Positions 7,995 to 15,671 of a DNA stretch of 45,346 nucleotides are shown piece by piece. The stretch spans positions 1 through 45,346 of the forward strand of contig NZ_VCCH02000067.1 of the NCBI RefSeq assembly GCF_005938675.2. The letters run 5' to 3'. Numbering within the stretch: the first letter of the stretch is position 1; each line of letters starts with the position of its first letter. This DNA comes from Mycobacterium sp. KBS0706. GTDB taxonomy: Bacteria; Pseudomonadota; Alphaproteobacteria; DSM-16000; Inquilinaceae. Under the pieces are notes generated by a model, which was given only the letters and a program-made list of their open reading frames with translations, searched no databases and had not been told where the DNA came from. The position numbers and the translations under genes were made by a program.

Positions 7995-9509
7995 ATGAGC
8001 CACATGCCCGCGGCCGACACGGCCGTCCTGACCCTCGACGGCGACAGCCTCGGCATCGCCGCCCTGGCCCGCTTCGCCGCCGGCGCCACCCGGCTGACCC
8101 TGTCCGACGCCGCCTGGGACCGGATCGCCGAGGCGCGCGCCGCCGTCGACCGCATCGTCGAGGCCGGCGTGCCGGCCTATGGCATCACCACCGGCTTCGG
8201 CTCGCAGAAGGACTTCGCCGTCGACCCGCGCCGCGACGCCGCCTTCAACCTCGCGGTGCTGACTGGCCACGCCACCCGCGCCCCCGGCCGCCGGGCGCCC
8301 GCCGCGGTGATCCGCGCGGCGCTGGCGGTGCAGCTGAACGGCTGGGCCCGCGGCTGGTCCGGCGTCCGCCCGGCCCTGTGTGCGGCGCAGCTGGCCCGCG
8401 CCAATGCCGGGGTGGCGCCCGATGTCCGCACCGGCAGCTCGGTCGGCGCCTCCGACATCGTCGCCCTGTCGCAGCTGGCCCTGCCGCTGGTCGGCCGCGC
8501 CTCCGACGGCCCCGTGCTCGAAGGCCTGGCCTCGGCCCTGCCGCCGCTCGACGGGCTGGCGGCGAAGGAGGCGATGTCGCTGCTCAACAGCAACGCCCTC
8601 ACCCTCGCCGCCGGCGCCCTGGCCCTGGCCGAGGCGAAGCGGCTGCTCGACGCGCTCGATCTCGCCGCCGCGCTGGCGCTGGAGGGCTTTCGCGGCCATC
8701 CCGGCGCCTGGTCGGAGACGGTGGAGCGCGCCCATCCGCAGGCCGGCCATGCCGCCTCCGGCCGCGCCCTGCGCCGCCTGCTCGAGGACAGCGCGCTGTG
8801 GCAGCCCGGCGCCCCGCGCCTCCTGCAGGATCCGCTGAGCTTCCGTTGCGCGCCGCAGATCCACGGCGCCGCCCGCACCGCGCTGGCCTGGGCGTGGGAG
8901 GCTTGGGAGGCGGCGCTGAACGCCGTCGCCGACAACCCGCTGATCGACCGCGCCACCGGCGCCGCGATCTCGCATGGCAGCATGGAGACGACGCTGCTGG
9001 CGGTCGCGCTCGACGCGCTGCGCCTCGCCGTCGCCAAGGCGGTCGAGGCCTCGGGCGAGCGCGTGCACAAGCTGCAATGGCCGGCCTTCAGCGGCCTGCC
9101 CGCCGGGCTGGCGGCCGAGTCCGGGGCGGCCGGCGGGGTGCAGTTCCTCAATCTCGGCCACATCGCCGCGGCCAAGGTCGCCGCCGCCCGCATTGCCGCC
9201 CAGCCGGTGGCGCTGCAGTATCGCGGCCAGGTCTGCGACGGGGTCGAGGATGTCGGCGGCATGGCGCCCTTCGCGGTCGAGGAGACCGAGCGCCAGCTCG
9301 ACGCCGCCTGGACCGCAGTGACGGTGGAGGCTGCGGTCGCCGCCTGGGCGATCGACCGCCGCTTCCTGCCGGTGGACGGGCTGGGCCGCGGCCTGCGCGA
9401 TCCCTGGCGGGCGATCCGCCCGCTGCTGCCGATCGGCCGCGAGGGCGAGGTCCCGTTCGACCTCGCCCCGATCGAAGCCTGGCTCAGGGCCTGGGAGATG
9501 CCGCGCTAG
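7995..9509 (+). CDS. Aromatic ammonia-lyase/HAL homologue lacking the MIO glycine
   Basis: A 504-residue member of the histidine/phenylalanine ammonia-lyase superfamily. Active enzymes form the electrophilic MIO cofactor from an Ala-Ser-Gly tripeptide. Here the segment reads SSVGASDIVAL: Ala152-Ser153 are present, but the glycine is gone and Asp follows, which should prevent normal MIO formation. Other family landmarks persist: AYGITTGFG (Tyr62, the catalytic Tyr53 position of HutH), LLN (Asn198), FRC-PQ (Arg284), ADNPLI (312-317) and a Glu in DGVEDVGG (Glu418). The Tyr280 position is Leu281, and the GGNFH motif is replaced by SHGSM. The true HutH at 14130-15671 keeps every one of these. The frame is intact and codon use normal, so this looks like a conserved non-canonical protein and not decay. 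It may bind an amino acid or catalyse an MIO-independent reaction. Confidence 0.8.
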   Translation: MSHMPAADTAVLTLDGDSLGIAALARFAAGATRLTLSDAAWDRIAEARAAVDRIVEAGVPAYGITTGFGSQKDFAVDPRRDAAFNLAVLTGHATRAPGRRAPAAVIRAALAVQLNGWARGWSGVRPALCAAQLARANAGVAPDVRTGSSVGASDIVALSQLALPLVGRASDGPVLEGLASALPPLDGLAAKEAMSLLNSNALTLAAGALALAEAKRLLDALDLAAALALEGFRGHPGAWSETVERAHPQAGHAASGRALRRLLEDSALWQPGAPRLLQDPLSFRCAPQIHGAARTALAWAWEAWEAALNAVADNPLIDRATGAAISHGSMETTLLAVALDALRLAVAKAVEASGERVHKLQWPAFSGLPAGLAAESGAAGGVQFLNLGHIAAAKVAAARIAAQPVALQYRGQVCDGVEDVGGMAPFAVEETERQLDAAWTAVTVEAAVAAWAIDRRFLPVDGLGRGLRDPWRAIRPLLPIGREGEVPFDLAPIEAWLRAWEMPR

Positions 9510-9751
9510 AGCACGAAGTCCGTGCCCAGCATGCCGATCGCGCCAGACAGGCTGATGTGGAAGTCCGAAACCCCGTCGCCGTTGACGTCGCCGGCGATGG
9601 TGGTGACGCCGGGGCTTGTCACGGCGAAGCGCAGCTGCCCGGCGACGCCGGTATACAGGCCGCCGCCGATGAAGCTGAAGGCCTGGTTGCCGGCCAGCAC
9701 GGTGTTGGCGTCGATCGCCGACAGGTCGATCTTGATCACGATCCGGCCCAC
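9506..9751 (-). pseudogene. RTX C-terminal remnant
   Basis: This ~81-codon frame matches only the end of RTX/serralysin C-terminal modules: IDLSAIDANT, then GxGxFTG-like GGGLYTGVAGQLRF, GDVNGDGVSDF and the terminal DFVL also found in the two RTX copies upstream. It is more divergent than those copies and has lost all calcium repeats. A TAG stop lies just before the region, and the only start is a GTG without a good ribosome binding site. Its stop overlaps the end of the convergent lyase homologue by four bases. It is the third RTX tail in 8 kb, all on the minus strand. Confidence 0.65.
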
Positions 9752-9941
9752 AAATCGATAGAATGTCTTTATCTAAAAATCGGATGAGCGGCCTTGCCGG
9801 CTGTATCCCTAAGGTGGGGCGAGGCACATCCCTCAAATGGGAGGGCTCGGCCGGCGCTTCGGCAGACACCGCTTGACCGCCCCGGCCGTGGCAGGCGATT
9901 GTCCGGCCATGACCTCCGGCCGCACCCTCTTCGCGAAAGCC

Positions 9942-9965
9942 AAAAAAGCCCCGCTCGCGGGGACC
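9942..9965 (-). terminator. Intrinsic-type terminator (minus strand)
   Basis: Read on the minus strand, CCCCGC and GCGGGG (9949-9962, overlapping loop) form a GC hairpin followed immediately by six T residues (complement of 9942-9947). This is a textbook Rho-independent terminator. The only minus-strand unit it could end is the tiny ORF at 9971-10054. Confidence 0.65.
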
Positions 9966-9970
9966 GGAGA

Positions 9971-10054
9971 TCACTGCCCGCGGTAAGCCGCCGCGCGCTT
10001 CAGGATCAACCAGACCCCGCCGGTTCGGACGGGGTCTTGTCGTCTCTGCGCCAT
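9971..10054 (-). CDS. Candidate 27-residue small protein or leader peptide
   Basis: ATG at 10054 has GGAG six bases upstream (10061-10064), and the frame of 27 codons ends with TGA at 9971-9973, five to ten bases before the terminator hairpin. The peptide is basic (MAQRRQDPVR at the N-terminus) with a short hydrophobic centre GGVWLILK and ends AAYRGQ. A strong hairpin (10012-10037) lies inside the frame, so a leader-peptide or attenuator arrangement is possible, but no gene follows that it would regulate. Its start is only 32 bases from the divergent start at 10087, so any promoter would overlap that gene. Real expression is unproven. Confidence 0.35.
   Translation of the reverse strand: MAQRRQDPVRTGGVWLILKRAAAYRGQ
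10012..10037. other. Hairpin AGACCCCG/CGGGGTCT
   Basis: Perfect 8-base arms AGACCCCG (10012-10019) and CGGGGTCT (10030-10037), extendable by an inner CCG/CGG. It lies inside the small minus-strand ORF and ~50 bases before the dapA-like start. It is not followed by a T-run on the plus strand, so a terminator role is doubtful. Confidence 0.5.
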
Positions 10055-10086
10055 CCCCGTCTCCGGCCTCACCCAGGAGACGACCC

Positions 10087-11001
10087 ATGGCCCTTCCCGC
10101 CCCGACCGGCCTCTGGCTGCCGCTGATCACCCCGTTCCGCGACGGCGTGCTCGACGAGGCCTCGCTGCGCCGGCTGGTCCGGCACTACGCCGCCGGACCG
10201 GTCGACGGCCTGATCCTCGCCGCCACCACCGGCGAAGGCATGACGCTCGATGCCGGGGAGACCGAGCGTGTGGTCGCGATCGCGGCCGAGGCATGCCCGC
10301 TGCCGCTGTATCTTGGCCTGTCCGGCAGCGACACGCGCAAGCTGGTCAAGGACCTCGCCCGCACCGCCGTCTGGCCGGTCGCGGGCACCCTGATCGCCTG
10401 CCCCTATTATGTCCGCCCGTCGCAGCAGGGGCTCGAGCGCCACTTCTCCGCCCTGGCCGACGCGACGGACCGGCCGATCCTGATCTACAACATCCCCTAC
10501 CGGACCGGCGTCAACCTGGGCAATGAGGCCATGCTGCGCCTGGCCGAGCGGCCCGACATCGTCGGGGTCAAGGATTGCTGCGCCGACGCCCGGCAATCCT
10601 TCGAGCTGCTGCGTGATCGCCCCGCCGGCTTCTCGGTGCTGACCGGCGAGGATTCGCTGTTCTACACCGCCCTGACCCAGGGCGCCGACGGCGGCATCCT
10701 GGCCTCGGCCCATGTCGAGACCGCTTCCTTCGCCGCGATCCGCGCCCGGCTGCTGACCGGCGACCAGCCGGGCGCCCTCGCTGCCTGGCGGGCCCTGTCG
10801 GAGCTGCCGCGGCTGCTGTTCGCCGAGCCGAGCCCGGCGCCGATCAAGCACTGGCTGTGGCGCAGCGGCCTGATCGACAGCCCGGAGGTCCGGCTGCCAA
10901 TGACGGGTGTCAGCGATGCCCTCGCCGCCCGGCTCGACCGCGAGGTCGAGCGGCGTCAGCCGGCCGAGGCCCGGCTTGTGAACCGCCCGCCGATGCGGTA
11001 G
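10087..11001 (+). CDS. DapA-family class I aldolase (DHDPS-like)
   Basis: A 304-residue TIM-barrel lyase of the dihydrodipicolinate synthase/N-acetylneuraminate lyase family. The full DHDPS set is present: Thr47-Thr48 in ATTGEG, Tyr134 and Arg139 in YNIPYRTG, and Lys162 in GVKD, which forms the Schiff base with pyruvate. Conservation of the arginine favours 4-hydroxy-tetrahydrodipicolinate synthase (lysine pathway), yet the location next to catabolic genes allows a pyruvate aldolase for sugar acids or hydroxyproline. AGGAGACGACCC precedes the ATG. Its 3' end overlaps the convergent hutC end by about 46 bp. No other lysine gene is adjacent. Confidence 0.8.
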   Translation: MALPAPTGLWLPLITPFRDGVLDEASLRRLVRHYAAGPVDGLILAATTGEGMTLDAGETERVVAIAAEACPLPLYLGLSGSDTRKLVKDLARTAVWPVAGTLIACPYYVRPSQQGLERHFSALADATDRPILIYNIPYRTGVNLGNEAMLRLAERPDIVGVKDCCADARQSFELLRDRPAGFSVLTGEDSLFYTALTQGADGGILASAHVETASFAAIRARLLTGDQPGALAAWRALSELPRLLFAEPSPAPIKHWLWRSGLIDSPEVRLPMTGVSDALAARLDREVERRQPAEARLVNRPPMR

Positions 11002-11702
11002 CGCGAGCCCGGGAACAGCAGCCGGGCGACGCTGACCAGCCGCCCCGCCGCCCAGGTGCGGCGATGCACCAGCAGGCAGGGCTCGTGCCGGCCGATCTTC
11101 AGGTGCTCGCGCTCCCACGGCTCGGCCAGCACCGCCTCGACCACATGCTCGCCATCCGGCATCGGCGCCGCCTGCATCAGATAGTCGTGCGGCGTGATCC
11201 GGGTGAAGTCCTGCGCCAGGTAATGCGGCGCCGCGTCGAGCCGGACCAGCCGGTCCTCCAGCAGGATCGGCACGCGGTCCTCGTGATGGATCAGAACCGA
11301 ATGGGCGATGGCGGTGCCTTCCGGCACCTCGAGCCGCGCCGCCGTCTCCGCCGCGGCCTCCTCCGGCTGCAGCAGCACCACGGTGGCGCTGTGCGCATGG
11401 CCGCGGGCGCGCACGTCGTCGGCGATGCTGCGGATCTCCATCAGCGGCGCCTCGGGCTTGGCGCCGGCGACGAAGGTGCCGACCCCCTGCACCCGCACCA
11501 GCACCCCGGCCTCGGTCAGTTCGCGCAGCGCCCGGTGGATCGTCATCCGGCTGATGCCGAGCGATTTCACCAGCTCGTTCTCCGACGGCACCCGCCCGTT
11601 CTCGGCCCAGTCCCCGCTTTCGATCGAACGCAGGATCATCGCCTTCACGCGGCGGTACAACGGCTGCGGCTCGTCCAGCAGCGTCAGGGGCTGGGGCTCC
11701 AT
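10956..11702 (-). CDS. hutC: HutC, GntR-family repressor of histidine utilisation
   Basis: A 248-residue GntR/HutC regulator with an N-terminal winged helix (PLYRRVKAMILRSI...VPSENELVKSLGISRMTIHRALRELTEAGVLVRVQGVGTFV, residues about 15-80) and a C-terminal UTRA ligand domain that binds urocanate in known HutC proteins. It is divergent from hutU, separated by 106 bp that contain a perfect HutC-type palindrome, which supports both the name and control of the hut operon with autoregulation. The ATG at 11702 was chosen; longer starts enter the control region. The 3' end overlaps the convergent DapA-family gene. Confidence 0.93.
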   Translation of the reverse strand: MEPQPLTLLDEPQPLYRRVKAMILRSIESGDWAENGRVPSENELVKSLGISRMTIHRALRELTEAGVLVRVQGVGTFVAGAKPEAPLMEIRSIADDVRARGHAHSATVVLLQPEEAAAETAARLEVPEGTAIAHSVLIHHEDRVPILLEDRLVRLDAAPHYLAQDFTRITPHDYLMQAAPMPDGEHVVEAVLAEPWEREHLKIGRHEPCLLVHRRTWAAGRLVSVARLLFPGSRYRIGGRFTSRASAG

Positions 11703-11731
11703 CACGATTTTGCCAGCATCCTTTCTGGCTC

Positions 11732-11761
11732 TTGTCGAGCCGTCACAGCTTGTATATACAA
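11732..11761 (+). promoter_or_regulatory. hutU promoter with overlapping HutC operator
   Basis: TTGTCG (11732-11737) and TATACA (11755-11760), 17 bases apart, form a sigma70-like promoter pointing at hutU. The perfect 12-base palindrome TTGTATATACAA (11750-11761) covers the -10 element and matches the TGTATATACA core known for HutC operators, so bound HutC would block RNA polymerase until urocanate releases it. Confidence 0.75.
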
Positions 11762-11808
11762 CCCTATACCAATTCGACGCCAGCACCAATTCAGAGGGAG
11801 GCCTTGCC

Positions 11809-13500
11809 GTGACGACCGCCACCAACCGCCGCGTCATCCGGGCGCCGCACGGGCCGGAGCTGAGCTGCCGCACCTGGCAGACCGAAGCCGCCATGCGCAT
11901 GCTGATGAACAACCTCGACCCCGACGTGGCCGAGAATCCGGACGAGCTGGTGGTCTATGGCGGCATCGGCAAGGCGGCCCGCGACTGGCAGTCCTTCGAC
12001 ACCATCGTCCGCACCCTGAAGGACCTGGCGCCGGACGAGACGCTGCTGGTCCAGTCCGGCAAGCCGGTCGGCGTGTTCCGCACCCACACCGACGCGCCCC
12101 GGGTGCTGATCGCCAATTCCAACCTGGTGCCGCACTGGGCGACCTGGGAGCATTTCCGCGAGCTCGAGGCCAAGGGCCTGATGATGTACGGCCAGATGAC
12201 GGCCGGCTCCTGGATCTATATCGGCAGCCAGGGCATCGTGCAGGGCACCTACGAGACCTTCGCCGAGGTCGGCCGCCAGCATTATGGCGGCGACCTGAAG
12301 GGCCGCTGGATCCTGACCGGCGGCCTCGGCGGCATGGGCGGCGCGCAGACGCTGGCCGCGACCATGGCCGGCGCCTCGATGATCGCGGTCGAGTGCCAGG
12401 CCAGCCGGATCGAGCGCCGCCTGGCCACCCGCTATGTCGACCGCAAGGCCGAGACGCTGGACGAGGCGATGGCGATCGTGAACGAGGCGAAGGCCCAGGG
12501 CCGCGCCGTCTCGGTCGGCCTGCTCGGCAACGCCGCCGAGATCTTCCCGGAGATCGTGCGCCGTGCCAAATCCGACCCGTCCTGGCGGCCGGACGCCGTG
12601 ACCGACCAGACCTCGGCGCATGACCCACTGAACGGCTACCTGCCGGCGGGCTGGAGCTGGGCCGAGGCCGAATCCCGCCGCCAGACCGATCCCGAGGGGG
12701 TGGTCCGAGCCGCGAAGGAGAGCATGGCCGCCCATGTCCGGGCGATGCTCGACTTCCACGCCATGGGCATCCCGACGCTCGACTACGGCAACAACATCCG
12801 CCAGATGGCGCAGGATGTCGGCGTCGAGAACGCCTTCGATTTCCCCGGCTTCGTCCCGGCCTATATCCGCCCGCTGTTCTGCCGCGGCATCGGCCCGTTC
12901 CGTTGGGCCGCGCTGTCCGGCGACCCGGAGGACATCTACAAGACCGACCAGCGGGTGAAGGACCTGATCCCGGACGACGCCCACCTGCACAACTGGCTGG
13001 ACATGGCGCGCGAGCGCATCGCCTTCCAGGGCCTGCCGGCCCGGATCTGCTGGGTCGGGCTCGGCCAGCGCCATCGCCTGGGCCTCGCCTTCAACGAGAT
13101 GGTGGCCAAGGGTGAGCTGAAGGCGCCGATCGTGATCGGCCGCGACCATCTCGACAGCGGCTCGGTCGCCAGCCCGAACCGCGAGACCGAGGCGATGCAG
13201 GACGGGTCGGACGCCGTGTCCGACTGGCCGCTGCTGAACGCCTTGCTGAACACCGCGTCGGGCGCCACCTGGGTCAGCCTGCATCATGGCGGCGGCGTCG
13301 GCATGGGCTACAGCCAGCATGCCGGCATGGTGATCGTCGCCGACGGCACGGCCGAGGCGGCGCGGCGGCTGGAGCGGGTGTTGACCAACGACCCCGGAAC
13401 CGGCGTCATGCGGCATGCCGATGCGGGCTACGACATCGCCCGCGATTGTGCCCGCGAACAGGGCATGAAGCTGCCGATGCTGGAGGATACGAATGGGTGA
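11809..13500 (+). CDS. hutU: Urocanate hydratase
   Basis: A 563-residue urocanase, the usual length. It adds water to urocanate using tightly bound NAD+ to give imidazolone propionate, the second step of histidine breakdown, in the cytosol. Visible landmarks are YGGIGKAARDW near the N-terminus, the NAD-binding GGLGGMGGAQ, and the GLPARICWVGLGQR segment containing the conserved active-site cysteine, followed by HHGGGVGMGYSQHAG. The GTG at 11809 fits the family N-terminus and has GAGGGAGG 7-8 bases upstream. It is the first gene of the hutU-PNPOx-hutH-hutG-kinase operon, driven by the HutC-controlled promoter. Confidence 0.95.
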   Translation: MTTATNRRVIRAPHGPELSCRTWQTEAAMRMLMNNLDPDVAENPDELVVYGGIGKAARDWQSFDTIVRTLKDLAPDETLLVQSGKPVGVFRTHTDAPRVLIANSNLVPHWATWEHFRELEAKGLMMYGQMTAGSWIYIGSQGIVQGTYETFAEVGRQHYGGDLKGRWILTGGLGGMGGAQTLAATMAGASMIAVECQASRIERRLATRYVDRKAETLDEAMAIVNEAKAQGRAVSVGLLGNAAEIFPEIVRRAKSDPSWRPDAVTDQTSAHDPLNGYLPAGWSWAEAESRRQTDPEGVVRAAKESMAAHVRAMLDFHAMGIPTLDYGNNIRQMAQDVGVENAFDFPGFVPAYIRPLFCRGIGPFRWAALSGDPEDIYKTDQRVKDLIPDDAHLHNWLDMARERIAFQGLPARICWVGLGQRHRLGLAFNEMVAKGELKAPIVIGRDHLDSGSVASPNRETEAMQDGSDAVSDWPLLNALLNTASGATWVSLHHGGGVGMGYSQHAGMVIVADGTAEAARRLERVLTNDPGTGVMRHADAGYDIARDCAREQGMKLPMLEDTNG

Positions 13501-14128
13501 GGCTGCCGGGCGTCACGATCAAAGCATCCAGGACCAGGACTCGCTGCGCGACCTCTATCCCGAGCCGCGAGCGATGATCCGGGACAAGATCCTGGACCGG
13601 ATCGATCCGCACGCCCGCGCCTTCATCGGCCTGTCGCCCTTCCTGGTGATCGCCACCGCCGGGGCGGACGGCAGCGCCGATGCCTCCCCGCGCGGCGACG
13701 CCCCCGGCTTCGTCACGGTCGCGGACGGCAACACCCTGCTGATCCCCGACCGGCGCGGCAACAACCTGTGCGACAGCCTTTCCAACGTGCTGGAGAACCC
13801 CAGGGTCGGGCTGGTCTTCTTCGTGCCCGGCATCAACGAGACGCTGCGGGTCAATGGCGGCGCCGCGATCACCACCGATCCGGCGCTGCTCGAACCCATG
13901 GCCGTCGAAGGCAAGGTCCCGGCCTCCGCCCTCCGGGTGACGGTCGAGGAGCTGTACTTCCACTGCGGCAAGGCGCTGATCCGGTCCCGCCTCTGGGACC
14001 CGGCGGCGCAGATCGAGCGCAGCAGCTTCCCGACCCTGGGCAAGATCCTGGCCGACCAGATCAAGGGGCTCGATTCGGACGAGGTCCAATCCGGGCTCGA
14101 AACCGCCTACAGAGACAGGCTCTACTGA
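13493..14128 (+). CDS. PNPOx-like FMN-binding split-barrel protein
   Basis: A 211-residue protein of the pyridoxamine 5'-phosphate oxidase-like split-barrel superfamily (MSMEG_1061-like subgroup). Signature segments are FLVIATAGADGSADASPRGD near residue 50, then LLIPDRRGNNLCDSLSNVLENPRVGLVFFVPG and the ETLRVNG turn. These place a flavin-binding beta barrel in the middle of the protein, with HCGKALIRSRLW near the C-terminus. It overlaps the end of hutU by eight bases (ATGGGTGA) and is one base from hutH, so it is translationally coupled inside the hut operon. The substrate is not known; a link to histidine catabolism is suggested only by position. Confidence 0.8.
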   Translation: MGEAAGRHDQSIQDQDSLRDLYPEPRAMIRDKILDRIDPHARAFIGLSPFLVIATAGADGSADASPRGDAPGFVTVADGNTLLIPDRRGNNLCDSLSNVLENPRVGLVFFVPGINETLRVNGGAAITTDPALLEPMAVEGKVPASALRVTVEELYFHCGKALIRSRLWDPAAQIERSSFPTLGKILADQIKGLDSDEVQSGLETAYRDRLY

Positions 14129-14129
14129 C

Positions 14130-15671
14130 ATGGCCGACATCATCTTCACCGCCGGCCGCCTGGCGCTGCCGCAGCTCCGGTCCATCGCCCGCACCGACGG
14201 CGCCGTGCGCCTCGACCCGGCCTGCCGGCCGGAGATCGAGGCCGGGGCCGCCACCGTCGCCGCGATCGTCGACGAGAACCGCACCGCCTACGGCGTCAAC
14301 ACCGGCTTCGGCAAGCTGGCCCAGACCCGGATCCCGACCGACCGGCTGCAGCAGCTGCAGACCAACCTGGTGCTGTCGCACGCGGTCGGCACCGGCCCGC
14401 TGCTGGACGACGCCATCGTCCGGCTGATCCTGGCGCTCAAGCTCAACGGCCTGGCCCGCGGCCGGTCCGGCGTGCGCTGGGTGGTAATCGAGGCGCTGCA
14501 GGCGCTGCTCGATGCCCGCGCCTATCCCTGCATCCCCGCCAAGGGCTCGGTCGGGGCCTCGGGCGACCTCGCCCCACTCGCCCATCTCTCGGCGGCGCTG
14601 CTCGGCGAAGGCGAGATCCGGCTCAAGGGCAAGCGCTGGCCGGCCGCCGACGCGCTGCGCCAGATCGGCCTCAAGCCGCTGACCCTGGCGCCGAAGGAGG
14701 GCCTGGCCCTGCTGAACGGCACCCAGGTCTCCACTGCCCTGGCCCTGTTCGGCCTGTTCGCGGCGGAGGAGGTGTTCGCCGCGGGCCTCGTCGCCGGCGC
14801 CATGTCGGTCGACGCCGCCCGCGCCTCCGACGCGCCCTTCGACGCCCGCATCCATGAATGGCGCGGCCAGCAGGGCCAGATCGAGGTGGCGGCGACGCTG
14901 CGCGGCCTGCTCGAGCACAGCGCCATCCGCGCCTCGCATGTCGAGAATGACGACCGGGTGCAGGACCCCTACTCGCTGCGCTGCCAGCCGCAGGTGATGG
15001 GCGCCTGCCTCGACCAGATCCGCCATGCGGCACGGGTCCTGGAGATCGAGGCCAATGCCGTCTCCGACAACCCGCTGGTGTTTCCGGAGACCGGCGACGT
15101 CATCTCCGGCGGCAACTTCCATGCCGAGCCGGTGGCCTTCGCCGCCGACAATTTGGCCCTGGTGATCGCCGAGATCGGCGCGATGTCGGAGCGGCGCATC
15201 GCGCTGCTGACCGACAGCAACCTGTCCGGCCTGCCGCCCTTCCTGGTGTCCGATCCGGGCGTCAATTCCGGCTTCATGATCGCCCATGTCACCGCGGCCG
15301 CCCTGGCCAGCGAGAACAAGAGCCTGGCGCATCCGAGCTCGGTCGACAGCCTGCCGACCTCGGCCAACCAGGAGGACCACGTGTCGATGGCGACCCATGC
15401 GGGGCGCCGCCTGGCCGACATGGCCGAGAACACCGCGGTGATCGTCGGGGTCGAGCTGCTGGCCGCGGCGCAGGGCATCGACTTCCACCGCCCGCTGCAC
15501 AGTGCCGAGCGGATCGAGGCGGCGATGGCCGTCCTGCGGGCCAAGGTGCGGAAGTGGGATGAGGACCGCTTCTTTGCCCCCGACATCCAGGCCGCGAAGG
15601 GCTTGGTCCAGGCCGGCATCTTCCTGGCCTATGCCGCCGGCCTGCTGCCGAGCATTAAGGAGGCCGCGTGA
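14130..15671 (+). CDS. hutH: Histidine ammonia-lyase
   Basis: A 513-residue histidase that removes ammonia from L-histidine to give urocanate. The MIO-forming tripeptide is intact: Ala143-Ser144-Gly145 in KGSVGASGDLAPLAHL, the same position as in characterised HutH. Other catalytic landmarks are AYGVNTGFGKL (Tyr54), LLNGTQ (substrate-binding Asn), DPYSLRCQPQVMG (Tyr and Arg), SGGNFHAEP and QEDHVSM (catalytic Glu). It lies one base after the PNPOx-like gene and overlaps hutG, within the hut operon. It is the canonical counterpart to the divergent, MIO-lacking homologue at 7995-9509. Confidence 0.96.
   Translation: MADIIFTAGRLALPQLRSIARTDGAVRLDPACRPEIEAGAATVAAIVDENRTAYGVNTGFGKLAQTRIPTDRLQQLQTNLVLSHAVGTGPLLDDAIVRLILALKLNGLARGRSGVRWVVIEALQALLDARAYPCIPAKGSVGASGDLAPLAHLSAALLGEGEIRLKGKRWPAADALRQIGLKPLTLAPKEGLALLNGTQVSTALALFGLFAAEEVFAAGLVAGAMSVDAARASDAPFDARIHEWRGQQGQIEVAATLRGLLEHSAIRASHVENDDRVQDPYSLRCQPQVMGACLDQIRHAARVLEIEANAVSDNPLVFPETGDVISGGNFHAEPVAFAADNLALVIAEIGAMSERRIALLTDSNLSGLPPFLVSDPGVNSGFMIAHVTAAALASENKSLAHPSSVDSLPTSANQEDHVSMATHAGRRLADMAENTAVIVGVELLAAAQGIDFHRPLHSAERIEAAMAVLRAKVRKWDEDRFFAPDIQAAKGLVQAGIFLAYAAGLLPSIKEAA

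Noticed and set aside
7838..10130. Long frames on both strands over the lyase homologue
   Set aside because: They are Arg/Pro/Ala-rich shadows without motifs. The frame at 7995-9509 has the ammonia-lyase fold motifs.
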